Source: Cryptomeria japonica (lineage: Eukaryota > Streptophyta > Pinopsida > Cupressales > Cupressaceae). From it: DNA of 64,000 bases. The DNA lies in contig NC_081414.1 in NCBI RefSeq assembly GCF_030272615.1, forward strand, positions 233,232,733 to 233,296,732, written 5' to 3'. Made by a program: the position numbers and the translations under genes. This document shows, piece after piece, positions 1-12,760 of this stretch (positions are counted from its first letter, which is position 1; every line of letters begins with the position of its first letter). Below the pieces are notes generated by a model. The model was not told the DNA's origin and ran no database searches. It saw only the letters and a list, made by a program, of their open reading frames with translations.

Positions 1-1990
1 AAATACAGAGAAATCTGTTTCTTAAAGGTCGTGGATACCATAACAAGTTTGACAGAAAAGTGGAAGGAAGAAAGTCATCTCAGCTCAAAGAAGACCAGAA
101 CTTAAACACATAGAGCTTGAAGTCACAAGCTAAAGAGAACAGCAGTCTGCACATCGGTTTTAATCTGTGAATACCAGGCATGGCTCGGTCTCTTTTCCTT
201 TTAATTCAGCAATACGTATCATTCATTAAAAAAGAACCAAGTCTAGTGTTTCATGGAAATTTCATAGAATAAGATGAATGCATAGCTTAGGAGCACGAGG
301 AAGAACCTCGACTTCCTAATTGTATTTTGTATTTGAAAAGAAGTTAATGTGTTGTAGAAACTTGGGAATTATAAGAGACTGCCGATAAAATGTATTCAAC
401 TTCAGAGTTTTCAAGAAACCATATATAAATAACTTAGAGCATACCTCAAACCATGATGGTAGAGGATGCAAGTGAAATCAAAAGACTATCAACTAAGCCG
501 CAATAATTTGACTTATCCTAAAGCAACAAAAAGAACGTTTTCTTTAGTGCAGATTCTTGAACCAAAACTTCAGAAGTTATAGAATAAAATGAGTCTAGTT
601 ATTGGACCATACCAAAAACCTTCAATCTGTCATTACAGCAGTGGGCATAAGCTGCGAATTTGAACATTGTTGAAATGAAGTGAACTCTGAGCTTCTTGTA
701 AAATACACTCGCTACTGTGCACTTCACCAGTTATTCAAACCCTTAATATTGCAGTAGTGCTGGCTATTGTTGTGCTGGCTATTGTTATTAGTCATATAAC
801 CAAGGATATTTAGCAGCAATAAGAAGTTTTTTCCTTACTGGTTGAACCCAAATTACTAGCTGGTCTGCTTTGTTAAAACCAAAATACAGTGGATATGGAA
901 ACTCTTATATATTTAAGATTGTCTTAGTAGAGGTGTAGAAGAGACACATGCATATATGCATGTATATGCAAAGGAAACACTACATGCACATATGCAATGT
1001 GACTGGTTGCACCTTCTTTCAAGAAAAACAAATTCTGAATTTGTTTAGTATGTTAAATAATGAGATGGAATTCTTGAGCAACCCTAAGCCTTCAAGGGTA
1101 TAGTCTCGTTCCAAGAGATTAGGAAGTAATCTTGATCAGTGGAAGAGTTGAGACCAAGATAACCTGAAGTTATAAGTCACCTAGTTAAAAGATAAACCTA
1201 ACCATCTTCTATGAAAACTAAAGAATTTGAAACCTAAATTGCAGTAGTAGCATGTTGTAATGGTCAAGTCCACCTTAGGAACCTATGAGTAATAGGAAGA
1301 AGTCGAGTGGGTTGGTGAACCATGACTGCACATTCTATGTGCTTGTAACCATTCAAAACCTTTGGCCAAAGTGGTACAAGACTTTGCATGCGCCAGTCAA
1401 TCCAATTGAACCAAATACACCTAGTCAAAGGTCATGCTAGTTAGGAGGTACCTATGGTGTATGACTGACTAGAGTCATATAGGATTCAAAACACCAGGTT
1501 CAAATGACAATTAGACCTAGCCCAATGTCTACACCGTCGTGAAGGGTAGGGCCACTTCCGTAAGGAAAATGTGCAGGTGACCGCCAAGTTTGTGGTTGGA
1601 GGAAAAACACCTTGATGATGCTCTCCCTTAGAAAGATCAAGCCGAGACTTGTATGAAGATAACAGACTGTAAAGCAAATCACTATAGACTCTTAAACTCA
1701 TGTTCTGTATTTCTATATGATGCAATTGTTTACTAAATTAGAAATTAGAATATGTTTTTAATTTTCCAGATTCACTTTTTCCTTCAATAGGATAATCATG
1801 TTTATAAATGTTCATGCAATGCATAGATTGCCGTTACATTTCAAAAAAAAATTGTACACACAAATAGTTGAATTTTATTTTATGCAAGTTGCTTAAAAAT
1901 ATTGCATTGTTTTTCTTTCAGTAAGTTAGTATGTTACAGAAAAAAAATACAAAACAATATCTAACCAAAAATGCAAAGGAAAGAAAAACT
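1..1990. other. Intergenic stretch, no gene recognised
   Basis: No reading frame here resembles a known protein; the open stretches near 1486-1725 are short and featureless. Minor items are a 16-bp tandem duplication (GTGCTGGCTATTGTT) at about 755-785 and an ATGCATAT-rich palindromic patch near 948-1000. The base composition matches the surrounding transposon-rich DNA. Confidence 0.5.
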
Positions 1991-2004
1991 TTGACAAGAT
2001 TGCA

Positions 2005-2490
2005 CAACAAAATACCAATTTCTTCTTATTCCTCTAAAGCAGCCAATACAAAGAATTTCATGTCTTTATATACAAATACTACTCCACACTTGCTTCCCCC
2101 ACTAGAACCTAAAAATCCTTCCATGAAAAATAGATACATGAAAAAATCACTAGAGTAATCAAAAAGCTAATTTGAAAAAATTGTTTTTGTTTTGGTAATT
2201 TTGCATTTACACATGTAAGGACCTAAAAATTATCCCACATCCCCTACACAACTAAACGAGTCTTGAGAGTGAATTGCAACACGAGATCACATTCAAACAC
2301 TAAATTATTAGATCAATTCTATGGTCAAATTTGGCCCCAATAAAATATTGAAATGAGCTGTAACTAGCTAAGGCGGGTTATGGTGATGTGGAGCTCTCTG
2401 AGATCTTCAATTTGAAAAAAAATGGCCTCAAATGGCTTCCTGGATCAATAGTTCTGGTCTCCAGAAGTTTTGGCTTCTACATCATTCTCC
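2005..2490 (+). repeat. Interspersed repeat R, copy 1
   Basis: The segment around 2020-2310 (cttcttattcctct..., cccccactagaacc..., cgagtcttgagagtgaa...) is clearly similar to 13405-13665. The following segment 2385-2490 (agctctctgagatcttcaa...) is similar to 15650-15760. In this copy the two halves are close together. In the other copy they are separated by a 1.87 kb insertion, so this locus acts as an empty-site reference. No coding function is recognised; it may be part of an old transposon. Confidence 0.6.
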
Positions 2491-3418
2491 TCTAGTTACA
2501 AATTCAATGACTACAAATTGTTTTAATTTAGCTCTTGCAATTTGCTCCTATAAAGTTTCTTCAATACCCATTCTGAAATCCCAATATTATTTAGTGTACC
2601 CTAGGGATGGATCCCCTATACTTTTCAAGTGTTTCTTGAAACAAAGAAATCTCAATTTCATGGGACTAGAACAAAACATCCTGCAACCATTTAGAAAAAT
2701 AAGAGAGAAAAGGGGGCATTCATGGAGAGAAAGATCCCTTGGGCACATCCCCACACCAAGAAAGTACCAACCCCTCCTAGGGACTTCCTTAAATCCCCGC
2801 AGCCAAACGTAGTTGCAAGGTATTCCTTCACAGCCATTGCACTAGGTCTGTCTATGTTTCGATGTCCTTCTCAGGCCCTGCCACTGCCCAACACAATACA
2901 CTTCTTTGTCATACTCTCTCATCATGTTATAGCATGGCATTCACTAAAGTTGTACAAATTTCCAAACATGAAAGGTTCAGATTCAATCAAATACATTCCC
3001 TTTGGTTAGTTGCTCTATCTATGCAGAAGCCCTAATCTATAATGGGGGTTGGTGGAGTCATCTGAGCAAGACTCTTCTTGCTATTGGCTTTGGGTCCACT
3101 ACCCCTATACTAGAATCCCTATTTTCCCTATAGCTATTGGGTTGCTTCAATCTGAAACCAATTCAATCTTTGAGCTATAGTTGAACTTACATTATTATGA
3201 GTAGATACCTCTAGATATCTACAATTTCAATGTAGTCTTTTCATTGCATAATAATATGTGAAGCTTGTCTTTTATGTGAAGAGAATCTTTTACATAGCCA
3301 AGTTGAGTTTCGATTTAACGTTGCATAGGGGCACGGCGATACATGTGGAACTACTCTTAAAATTAGTCTTTCTTTATGTACCATGTGAATCCCAGGCTAG
3401 GGTCTCTACAGGGCTAAT
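2491..3418. other. Non-coding stretch, nothing recognised
   Basis: Two overlapping short frames (2432-2812 and 2722-3009, plus strand) show no domain or composition typical of a real protein. I see no tRNA, repeat boundary or promoter that can be supported. Confidence 0.4.
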
Positions 3419-3522
3419 ATATTATTTATATATTAATATTATATATTTAAACTTTTATATTTATGACTTTTTATTGTATTATTTAAATTTATATATTAAT
3501 ATTATATATTTAAATTTATAAT
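3419..3522. repeat. AT-rich direct duplication
   Basis: A block of about 30 bp made of TTATATATTAATATTATA followed by TATTTAAA occurs twice, around 3421-3451 and 3484-3515, separated by an AT-rich spacer. It is almost pure A/T. It lies at the left edge of the decayed gypsy remnant and may be slippage-derived. Confidence 0.6.
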
Positions 3523-3536
3523 GCCTAAAATTTTGG

Positions 3537-3651
3537 AAAGATTTTGATATCCCAAGAAACTCATTCCCCTATCCCAGAAACTTGAAGAAACACTAGTATT
3601 ATCTCCCTTCTATAATCCTCTCCATCGGATCAAATACTTCTTATAACTACC
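3537..3651 (-). pseudogene. Possible chromodomain end of a decayed gypsy element
   Basis: Reading leftwards on the minus strand from the LTR-1 junction, one frame gives KKYLIRWRGL followed by a stop. This resembles the start of the chromodomain at the C-terminus of chromovirus integrases (YLVKWKG-type motif). It lies directly across solo LTR-1 from the gag/RT remnant at 10512-12290 on the same strand, so the two are probably pieces of one internally deleted element. The stretch is short and the assignment tentative. Confidence 0.4.
3647..3651. repeat. Target-site duplication CTACC, left copy
   Basis: CTACC directly precedes the TGTTG terminus of solo LTR-1 and is repeated exactly at 10507-10511, directly after its CAACA terminus. 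Five base pairs is the usual duplication length for Ty3/gypsy integrases. Confidence 0.85.
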
Positions 3652-4480
3652 TGTTGATGTGTGTTTTATGCACATAACATTTCAGAATAAAATACCAAAG
3701 TAATTTACCCTCTCTTGAACAAAATCACCTCAGATGCTATAAGGTAAGATCAACTAAAATGATTCCAAGGTTTCTACATGTCAGGTCTTGACGAGTGGGT
3801 AACTCAACAATTGATGTGAATTGTTGTGTTCACTTAGGGACTTACACAAATGTTTGAATTAACTTCATTGATCATGAATATGCGGAATGAATGTCCTGAC
3901 AACTCAGGATATGGCAATGTAGTTCTGGACTTAATTCTTACAAGACTTACTAAAAAAGGGGGAAAAAGGAATAGGGTTCAGGACATCTATTCTAAGCCTA
4001 GGAATGTAGGAAATGATGAATGAAGTTAGTGGAATCAAACTAGGCAAGGTCTCACCATCAAATCGAACAGATCTTGACACGATCTTAGTGCAATCATCTA
4101 AGGTATACTTGTAGATTTTCAAATTATCACCATCGAACATTGACACCATCCAAGTTGATGCTTATCAAGGGATGCATACTAATTGAAGTTAAGCTTGCGT
4201 AAATTTCTAGTTGACCACACAAGGCACACTTACCAACAGCAAGAGGCTAGTGGTATGGATTAAGGATTCCACACAAATATACTCAACAAATCTTCCACTC
4301 AATCTAACGAACATGAAAACAATTTCTAATCCAACTCGGAGGAATTGAGAACCATGAATGCAAAACAACACTTGAAAGACAAAATCACCATCAAGTCGAA
4401 CAATGATTTATATTCAAATATCTACAGCATATACCAACAATTCTACAAAAACTCTCCCTTACAAATGAGAGACAATGAGG

Positions 4481-4488
4481 TATATATA
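4481..4488 (-). promoter_or_regulatory. LTR-1 TATA box
   Basis: TATATATA on the minus strand lies about 80 bp downstream of the telo-box palindrome and just beyond the U3 reading frame. It holds the same position as the TATATAAGG boxes in the other LTR copies, so it probably marks the U3/R promoter. Confidence 0.55.
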
Positions 4489-4565
4489 GAGTCTCATACA
4501 AAATGGATGGCTAAGATTAAAACTAAATCAAGGACCAAGATCATGTCAACAAAACCCTAGAGTTG

Positions 4566-4580
4566 CCCTAATTAGGGTTT
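4566..4580. promoter_or_regulatory. Telo-box palindrome of LTR-1
   Basis: CCCTAATTAGGGTTT is the LTR-1 version of the 18-bp palindrome AAACCCTAATTAGGGTTT found in every related LTR here (19192, 26714, 28348, 44043). In this copy the first three A residues are lost. AAACCCTA is a known plant promoter motif (telo-box). Confidence 0.6.
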
Positions 4581-4583
4581 ACA

Positions 4584-7500
4584 TCAAAACTGGTGCCACC
4601 AACATATGGCCAAGAATCTAGACAATACAGAATCTAATTCCTCCATGGAAATGTTGGGTAAGGTATCCTGTTGTAAATCAATCACGTCCAATGCATCCGA
4701 GCAAGCATCCAGAGTGTTCTCCCAATTTGACACGAGCTTCTGCAAGCTATGAACATGAATCAACAAAGAGACCAAATCATCTATCTGACTCTTCTTCAAA
4801 GAGTCCAACTGACAAAAATACATAAGTTTCATCTTGTCTCTTAATTCTGCTAAGTGTAAACCACTAGCCTCACTGACATCAACACCCAATAACTCCTCAA
4901 TTGAGGCAAGGATCTTCAACTAAATATCATAAATTGATCCTTCCATCGCTGTACAACTCAATTGGGCGCTCTCATAAGTTGATTTCTTCATGGCTAATGA
5001 ACAATACCAGCCTTGGAAATCGTATCTATCTCCATTGTGCACAACATTCTCCCTGATCAGTGTGGACTTAGGAATCTTCTTCAAAGCTTTGAGGCGTGGA
5101 AGAGTCTTCTCCTGAATAGGCCTGAATTCTTCCCAAACTCCCTCCAAATACTGGATTCTGAACATGAGCCCCGTTGTCCTATCGAATGCCTGGACAAATT
5201 GAGTAAGGAAATCATCCGCCTGTTGCTTTGCACTTTCAATCCATTTCTCCACCTCCAAGAGTATATCCCTCACTACCTCATAGTGTGAATGTAGTCCACG
5301 ATCAACTGCAATAGGGGAAATAAGGGTGGGATTCTCACACCTTATCCCTACAATGTATTCTCTAAGTCTGATATTCTCTTCTTTGTACTTCTCCTTTTCT
5401 TCAATCTCTCTATCCAACCTCGCACTGATTGCCCTAAGGTTATCACCAACCTCCTAAAATTCCTCCTCTCTTGTAGTATGGCCAAGGGCAACTGAAGTAA
5501 TCTGGAAATCCATGGGAGTAGCAATGTCCGCTGTCATACCTGCAATAGGAACAGCCACCTGCGCAATCCGCATTCCTGTCTCATCTTTAGCTATGTGTGA
5601 CAAAATCTCAGCTCTCTTAGGTTCTGGTTCTTTATTGCTCCTAGCTAAGTAGTCATCAATGTCATCAATAGGTTGTACCTGTATCATTTTCTTACTTTTC
5701 TCCATACTCTTCATCAACCAATCAGGAATAGCGGCCATCTCCATACCATCATCAGGACACATCTCTCAATCAAGCCATCTCAATGCCGAGATAACATCAT
5801 CATCGTCAAGATTATTCCTGGTCAAATCATATACATTCTTTCCCAAAATAACCTCCAAAAGGACAGTAGGGGATCTCGGCTGATCATCATCCTCATCAAG
5901 TGGAGCAGATGTCGCTGTGGCATGCAAATCCTAAATATTCTCTGGTAGTATCACTGTGTTGGAACATTGCTCAATCTCCTTGTTTTGTTCTGCCATTTCA
6001 ACTTCCTTGATTGATGAGACACTGAGTGGTGGTGAAAGAATGATAGGCTAAGGAATGATAGTCTTTTGTTTCTTCGTCTTGACCTCCTCAATCTTCTTCC
6101 CTCTAGCCTTGACTTCTCCTGGTGTGTTCTTCCTTCTCTTGGGAGCTTGACTTTCTTCATCCGCATGAATCCTGACATCACTGATAGTTCTCTGATCATC
6201 CTCGGAAGCGGATCCCTCCTGTTCCATCTTTTCATAAGTGAAGGAGACACCCATATCAACTAACTTAATCATCTGAATATCCACCCATGCTCGGGAGAAA
6301 CTCAAGACCTCTCTCATCAATATACACAAATCTATTTCTTCTGACTCTGACCAATTAGGTAATAGAATCGCCTTCTTCATTTCATTTTCATATTGTGGAT
6401 ACGTATGATCCCTGTCATCCAACACTTGGTCAGGAATGAGGAAAAGTCCACACTTCCTCATGAAATCCACTGACATTCTGGACCACATTCGTCTCTTCAC
6501 TGCCTGCTCGTCCATCAGGTTGGCCCAATAATCTTCTATGTCTACCTTGTGGATGAACTTTTCTCCCATGATCCTTCCAACTTTCTTATATTGATCAAAT
6601 CTTTCTCGTCTCTTATATGCTGCAAGTCGATAGAATGCAAGTTCCTCACTCGCAGTGTTGGCTGCTAAGACGGACTGGGAAACCTCCAATGTTTCCCCAA
6701 CTGAAATAGGGAATGTCATGCCTGTCTTGTGCTTTTCTTTCTAGATAGAATCAAACTCCAGAAGTTGTCTCGCCACTTCCAACAAGATCACTCTGTCAGA
6801 AGGATACCTAGGAAGCCTATAGGGTTCGGATTGAAATCCATGAATCCTAAGGTATGTGAAAGTGGGAAACTGTACATACCACGATCCATATTTCTCTATC
6901 AACTTCATTGCCTCATGTGGACTTCACCTTGCAGCATCCGCGTGATGTACATTGTGAATACATCATTCACTCTCTTATAATCTTCAATTCTATACATGTT
7001 CAGCTGTAGATAGCACTCATAACTCTTGAATTGTCCTTGTCCGTTACCGACTTCACCTCTGCATATCAATCCTTTGTATGTAACAAATCGTGCAAGCAGG
7101 TACACCAAATAGGAAGTCATGGCAAATGACTTGAACCGCTCCACATTCCTCAGTTGAAAGTCCGGATTGTCACTTATGATTCTAGACCAATTTATCAATG
7201 TTCCTTTTAGACAATCCTGAATGAAATAGAACACCCATCCATCGTATATTGCACCCTGCGGCATCCCCATCACTCGGTTAAGGAATACTAAATCACTATA
7301 TTCCTCTTTGAAGTCTGTGCACATGAGTGTCTTGGGAGCCTTGGAATGATGAATCCTAGGCTCAATCATCCACTCCTTATTCACCACAGTCTTGCATGCA
7401 TCCATCTTCTTATATCAGTCTTCATATTCATCCTTAGTTACATCTTTCAGGTCTACTCCATGTGGAATTCGAAACACCTCAGCAATTGCATCCTCAGCAA

Positions 7501-7831
7501 AGTAGGCAATGATGGCAGCCTTAGGAGTCTTGATCATTCAGGAGCGAGGATCATAACATTGTGCACACTCCAGGATAAGCTCACTGCACTATATGGATTG
7601 CGGAAATCCAGCGGCCTGATAAATGCCACTCTTCATAATGTTCACATAGGCTGGGGAAGGAATCTGGCTTCCAATTCTGAACATCCATTGTCGCATCTGG
7701 TTCATGTTCAGGAAGTGCATGTTCGTGTCTGTAATCTCCTTCCATCTGGATGACATCTTGGATTCCAGATAGAATCCAATCTCAAGTATCTTTTGTTGTT
7801 CTCTCCTTTCCTTGAGTCCGGACTTCGACAT
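4584..7831 (-). pseudogene. U3-encoded accessory protein of LTR-1, decayed
   Basis: This is a broken homologue of the protein at 44163-47381, read in pieces: 7831-7589, 7405-6905, 6719-6048, 5762-5454, 5417-4920 and 4919-4584. The pieces follow the same order as the intact copy. The N-terminus has SSRWKEITDTN (SKWSNIGDTN in the intact copy). The middle has a SYLVYLLARF segment and a basic KRRKNTPGEVKARGKK cluster. Then come IPDWLMKSME, a helical segment with KWIESAKQ, and a tail with LPNISMEELDSVLSRF. Several frameshifts and stops separate the pieces. An AG acceptor-like site (GTACAG, 7837-7838) lies just before the ATG. The function of the family is unknown. Confidence 0.75.
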
Positions 7832-9239
7832 CGCACCTGTACGAAGCTAGAAGTTAGAACTTAGGAAAAAATAATATTCTTGACAAAATTCCTGATTTCT
7901 TAATGATTTAGACTAATTTCGATATGGAAATCAGGAAAATAATCCACACTTTTGATAGATTTCAACAATTGAATACAACATGTGACAAGGTTAGGGCATG
8001 AAACCCTCATTAAGTTCATTAAAATCACTAGTTTCCAAACCAAAGTCTGAAAACACCTCCTTATACTTGGAAATTATGTTCAAATTACAGTGCAAAGGAG
8101 TATACCGGATCAACAATGACTAAGGAAAGGTGTGAAAGGTTGTTTTTTCACACAAAACCAAGTTTGAGGACACCTTCCGAAGTCAACAATGGCTGCCAGC
8201 AAATCTGAAGACAACCTGCAACTTCACAAATTAATCTCTAAAAAACATGTTGCAATTACCCCCAAATGTGCACAAACTTGATGAAAATCAATCTTAATGA
8301 TGAAAGCAATCATATCCAGGAATGTAGGTATGGCTGGTAAAAGTAAAAAATTTTGAGGACAAGTCTGAAAATGGATTGCTTCAAACTTACCAGCACCTTG
8401 CAAAGTGGTAAAAATCCCTGAAAAATAATCAAAAAATGACTAAGGAATGAGCTCCAAGCAAAATTGCCAAAAGTGATAAGTGGCTGAAAATGAAGTTTTC
8501 TGAGGATATCAGCCAACAAATAAAGTTTCAGACCTGCAACAGCCTTCAAATGGTCTGAAAATGACCCCAAAACACCTCCAAATGCAAATCGCCTAAGTTG
8601 GTATTGGCTGGGCAATGTAAATTGAAGCCTGAAAATTGATTTTCCAGCCAACACGAAGGTTCAAAATCTCAGCAATGGAGGCAAATAACAGATCTGAAAA
8701 TGCCAACCAGCAAGCTCGCAACAATGGCAGCACACATCAAGGAGAAAAATCGCCCAAAATTGGAGGCATAACCTCCAAACATAAAAATCGCCTCTCCTCC
8801 AAAAAAAAGTCGCCACCTCTCCAAAAAAATCGTCTTGTCTGAAAATCGTGGCAAATACTCCAATGGCAGCCACCTCAAATATTGCTATGGGCTGGGAATG
8901 GAAGGAAAATAATAACAAAATCAACTCGCAGCCCAAAGTCACTTGGACACTTCACCAAAAATCGCCAATTGGAGGAAAATCGCCCTTTCAATCACATACT
9001 TGACAAATATGATAATAAAATAATGTTGGGATCTCTCCTTTTAAACTTGCTTTCACCATCAACTTTCACCACACAAGCAATGTGGGATAAAAAACTTGCT
9101 CTTATACATGCCTGGCAAAAATCGATTTGCTTCTAGAAGGTTTAAAACATTAAATGCTTATTGCAAATCATTAATTGTTTTTTTTATTTTTTTAAATAAT
9201 CATTGCTTTTCGAAAAAAACAATCAAATGAGGCTCATTT

Positions 9240-10010
9240 ATTAAAATATTTCAAAATTTAAATCAAAAATGGCCAATGGGGAAAATCGATTTACATAGGG
9301 ATTAAAAAAAAATCCCATTAAAATCATTAAAAAATGTCAAAATTATCCCCTTAGGCGAAAATCGATCCCAGAAGGGATAAAAATCCCTATCAAAATTCAT
9401 CAATGTGCACAAAATTTGGGTCCAGGGGAAAATCGATTCGAGTCTGGAATGAAAATTCCAATTAATAAAAATCCCTATCAAAATTCATCAATGTGCACAA
9501 AATTTGGGTCCAGGGGAAAATCAATCTAAGTCTAGAATGAAAATTCCAATTAAAACTTCATCATTTGGCACAAAAAAGCCCCTGGTGGAAAATCAACCCT
9601 AGTATGGACATTCATCCAAACACAAAAATATCAAAATTACACTCAATGGAAAATCGCCTAGGGTCTAGAATGAATATCCGCACAAAAATCCTCAAAATCT
9701 TGTCACAAAAGGCCTGGTGGAAAATCAATGCAAGTATGGAGTCATCACAAACGTCATCCGCAACCTTATCCATACTCCTAGTGGAAAAACGAGGGTAGTC
9801 GGGATAAGATCCCAACACTTAGACAAAATTATAGCATCCAAGGGAAAATCACCCCTAGTCTGAATGTTGAATGGTGGAAAAATGGGGCAAGTCTGGATTC
9901 CAAGGGAAATCCATGTTTAGTCTAGATTTAGAGTGGGGGAAAATCATCGATAGTCCGGAATATGAGGGGAAAAGCACCTCTAGTATGGAAATTTGACCTT
10001 TTAACCCTTA
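9240..10010. repeat. LTR-1-specific tandem array (AAAATCGATT-type units)
   Basis: Degenerate tandem units of roughly 60-90 bp each begin with GGGGAAAATCGAT or GGTGGAAAATCAA, followed by a variant of AGTCTGGAATGAA. The best pair (about 9358-9530) repeats an 80-90 bp unit nearly perfectly. At the matching position in the related LTRs there are arrays of unrelated sequence (21545-22460, 32684-34469). The array lies between the LTR terminus and the U3 reading frame. Confidence 0.7.
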
Positions 10011-10506
10011 GAATATGGATTTTCATCTGGAATATGATGATTTTTCCACTCAAAATCACTAGGAAACTTCAAAATTCAATAAAACTCATCTGGACTTAGG
10101 CAAATTTACCAAAAAATTGAGCGAAACAAAGGAAACCTATCGAGATAAAGTGCAAAATCAACTTGAATAACTCCCTAGGAGCGAGAAAACAACTCCAAAA
10201 GGTCCGAAAATACCTTAGCACTTTAAAATCACCGACATGGACGTTCAAAGACACGTTAACGCTCAAAAGGTCTACACTTAGACAAAATTAGGATCATTTA
10301 AAATCTCAACTTTACGTACTTGATCCTATAACTTCAAAAAAAAAAAACCCTAAACGACACTGGGCATGATCAAAATTCTGAGACTCAAGCACGGGAAACT
10401 CAAAATTGCCCACTAAGCTGCCAAAACCCTAAACTAACCAACGCAAGAAGCAGGAAAAGAGGGGGTCCCCATTTGCAATGGGGCGATGTGTGAAAAGGTC
10501 ACAACA

Positions 10507-10511
10507 CTACC
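10507..10511. repeat. Target-site duplication CTACC, right copy
   Basis: CTACC follows the CAACA terminus of LTR-1 and is identical to 3647-3651. Confidence 0.85.
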
Positions 10512-12290
10512 CTATCTCATGTTTACCACTTTTACTTCTTCTTCTTGTCCTAAAGCTTTCTCCTTACTAAATCCTTTCTTACCAACTTAGTTACATGCCT
10601 ATTCAATTCTACATGTTTTATTAGGCTCACCCTATAAGCTGCCCAATCAGACAGGGCTGATCCTAGAATAAAATCAATGTGATGCTGCATGTCTCTCTTT
10701 TGTGTTAAACCATTTGCTAACTCATCAAGTATAACATATTCTTCATATACTTTTGATGCTTCTAGTATTTGCACAACTCTTGTCTCTTCTTTGTTTTCCA
10801 TTAAGGCATAATAGGCCCCTATCACCCTTATCTCCTGATAAATTCTTTTGTGTACAGCATACTCTTTGTTTGCCTTTCTTCCTTAAAAAGTAAGACCTTC
10901 AAACCATCCTTCGAAAAAGTATGTGTTCCTCCCTCCATGAATTGTTTTTTTGCCATATTGCCATGGCCTTCCTAGCAACACATGGCATGCTTCCATTGGG
11001 ACATCACACAAAATTTCATCCCTATAAATAAGTCTTTCCTATTGAAAACTTGATTAAACACCTCTTATCAATAGAAACTTAATTTGCTTAAAACACAAAA
11101 TACAACAAGGATGAGGATGCCCTTTACATTGCAAAACAAGTTTTTTTACTAATAAATTAGAAATCAAATTTCACAACTTCCCCCATCAATAATATTTTTA
11201 TGTACCTTTCCTCTTGAAGTGAACCTAGTTCAGAAAATATTTGTACATAGCTGTGAGTTATCACTACCTCTAGCCAACAATGCTCTTTCTTTGAAGCAAT
11301 CATTGTTCTTCTCACAATGATACTCTCACCTTCATGTACTACAACTTTTCGATTTTTGATCTTATTCATCAACCTCAACCAAATTCACGTATGATTGATC
11401 TTCTTGCCATTTTTCTTGTGCATGGTAGTGTGGGCACTCAAGGCTCTATGACCACCTTCACCACACCTATAGAAAACAAAAGGTCTATGTGGGGCTTTCC
11501 AACCCTCATCACCACCATAGCCTCTACCTCTCTAAAATCATCTTTGGTTATTTTAAAACCCTTGTCTAGAATTTCCTTGCTTCTCCACTTCACGAGATGA
11601 TACTCCCTCTATAATATCAAACCCACCCATCCCTTTGACGGAAAATATTACTCTATTTTCACCTCAAATGGTATCCAAAAAATTAATTCTATTTTGCTTC
11701 TCTTTTGCCTTCAATGCTAGTTGATAGGCATCTTCCCTATTATGAATCCTATGCATGCTCAACTCATCTTGGATAGAAAAATTTAAACCATTTACATAAA
11801 TTGCAGTTATCTGTTCATTTGTTTCATCATGCTCCACTCAAATGGATAGCTTGTAAAATTAATTTGTGTAGTCCTATAAAATAAGCTCCTTTTGCCTTAG
11901 ATTGTGAAATGTTTTGTAGGAGGTTTGTGCATAATCAACAGAGGAATTCTCCTTCTTCTCCATCTCTAGGTTTTGATCTTTTCCTTACCCTTCTCTATCT
12001 TTCTTTCTACAAATGATCCCACCATATCATTGCATGACCCTTCAATTTTCTTTGTGCCAAGTTTACTCTTATTTTCCTTTGTCATTGTTTCCCATTCACA
12101 AAACTTTTGCAAGCTAGTTTATCAACTCCTCTGATTTTAAACTAACCCCATAATCTGAAACGTCAACCTTATTCCATTATTCCTTCCTTTTAATGCCCTA
12201 ATCATCCTATCTTCAATTGACTGTGGTTCAGCTTTCTCTTCCTCCTCTTGTTGAACAAACAATAAATTATCTTCTGAAACTTCTTCTCCC
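10512..12290 (-). pseudogene. Decayed Ty3/gypsy (chromovirus-like) gag-pol remnant
   Basis: Minus-strand frames give, in order, a gag-like stretch near 11950-11690 (NEQITAIYVNGLNFSIQDEL, then EDAYQLALKAKEKQN, as in Retrotrans_gag proteins). Next is a degenerate CCHC knuckle near 11500-11400 (FYRCGEGGHRALSA, last Cys lost). A frame at 11378-11157 is poorly conserved. The N-terminal edge of a reverse transcriptase lies near 10720-10550 (HHIDFILGSALSDWAAYRVS, compare the gypsy HRIDLIPGA-type motif). Stops and frameshifts interrupt all of it. Most of RT and integrase is missing; the remnant seems to continue across LTR-1 into the chromodomain-like scrap at 3537-3651. Confidence 0.65.
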
Positions 12291-12307
12291 ATCCCTCTTA
12301 TTCATAT

Positions 12308-12583
12308 GTGCCAACTCCACCTCTTCACCTCTATGTTTTCCCTGCAAATGTTATACATGCCATAACCACTAGGAAGACACCAAGCTGGGAATCGAGGATG
12401 CGGCTCAAAGGCATACAGGAGATATTGATTGACATGGGAGAGTACACACACATCTACAAAGAGGCCAATACAGTTGTAGATTTTCTCTCCAAACACGCTA
12501 TTGACCAAGAAGAGGAGTCTATCATATCCAATGACCCAAAGGCTTGGGTAGGATTGAGCAATGCAGACGGACAATTTGAATAG
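12308..12583 (+). pseudogene. Fragment resembling a retroelement RNase H C-terminus
   Basis: A 91-residue frame contains THIYKEANTVVDFLSKHA, which matches the conserved end of plant RVT_3-type RNase H domains (HVYREGN..ADFLA). The catalytic Asp after ...NTV is kept (VVDFLS). Nothing upstream completes the domain, so this is a short remnant, probably from a LINE. It lies on the opposite strand to the neighbouring gypsy remnant. Confidence 0.5.
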
Positions 12584-12760
12584 ACACCCAAGCAGATTTT
12601 CTTGATGTCTTCGAGCACAAGGAAAGAACGAAAGATTGAGGCAATCCACATAGTCTTTAAGTCAGATTGGAAATGACTCGTTAGCGGCAATATGTCAAGG
12701 CATAAGGCTATATAACACCATTGGCGGAATAAACACGGACAATCTTTCTTGCAGAGTCAT

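Larger units (their letters stand above)
3652..10506 (-). mobile_element. Solo LTR-1 of the giant-LTR Ty3/gypsy family
   Basis: This 6855-bp LTR starts TGTTGATGTG and ends GGTCACAACA on the plus strand, with a perfect 5-bp target-site duplication. Its termini match those of the full element at 27409-50603. The last 45 bp on the right (a CCCCAT...ATGGGG hairpin, then GCGATGTGTGA) are almost identical, while much of the interior has diverged. In minus-strand order it holds: terminus, a repeat array (about 10010-9240), a decayed U3 reading frame (7831-4584), a telo-box palindrome (4580-4566), a TATA box (4488-4481) and U5. No gag-pol lies beside it, so it is most likely a product of LTR-LTR recombination. 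Confidence 0.85.

Noticed and set aside
1486-1725. Two overlapping minus-strand frames near 1.5-1.7 kb
   Set aside because: No domain, no homologous copy elsewhere in the window, and they overlap in different frames without preference.
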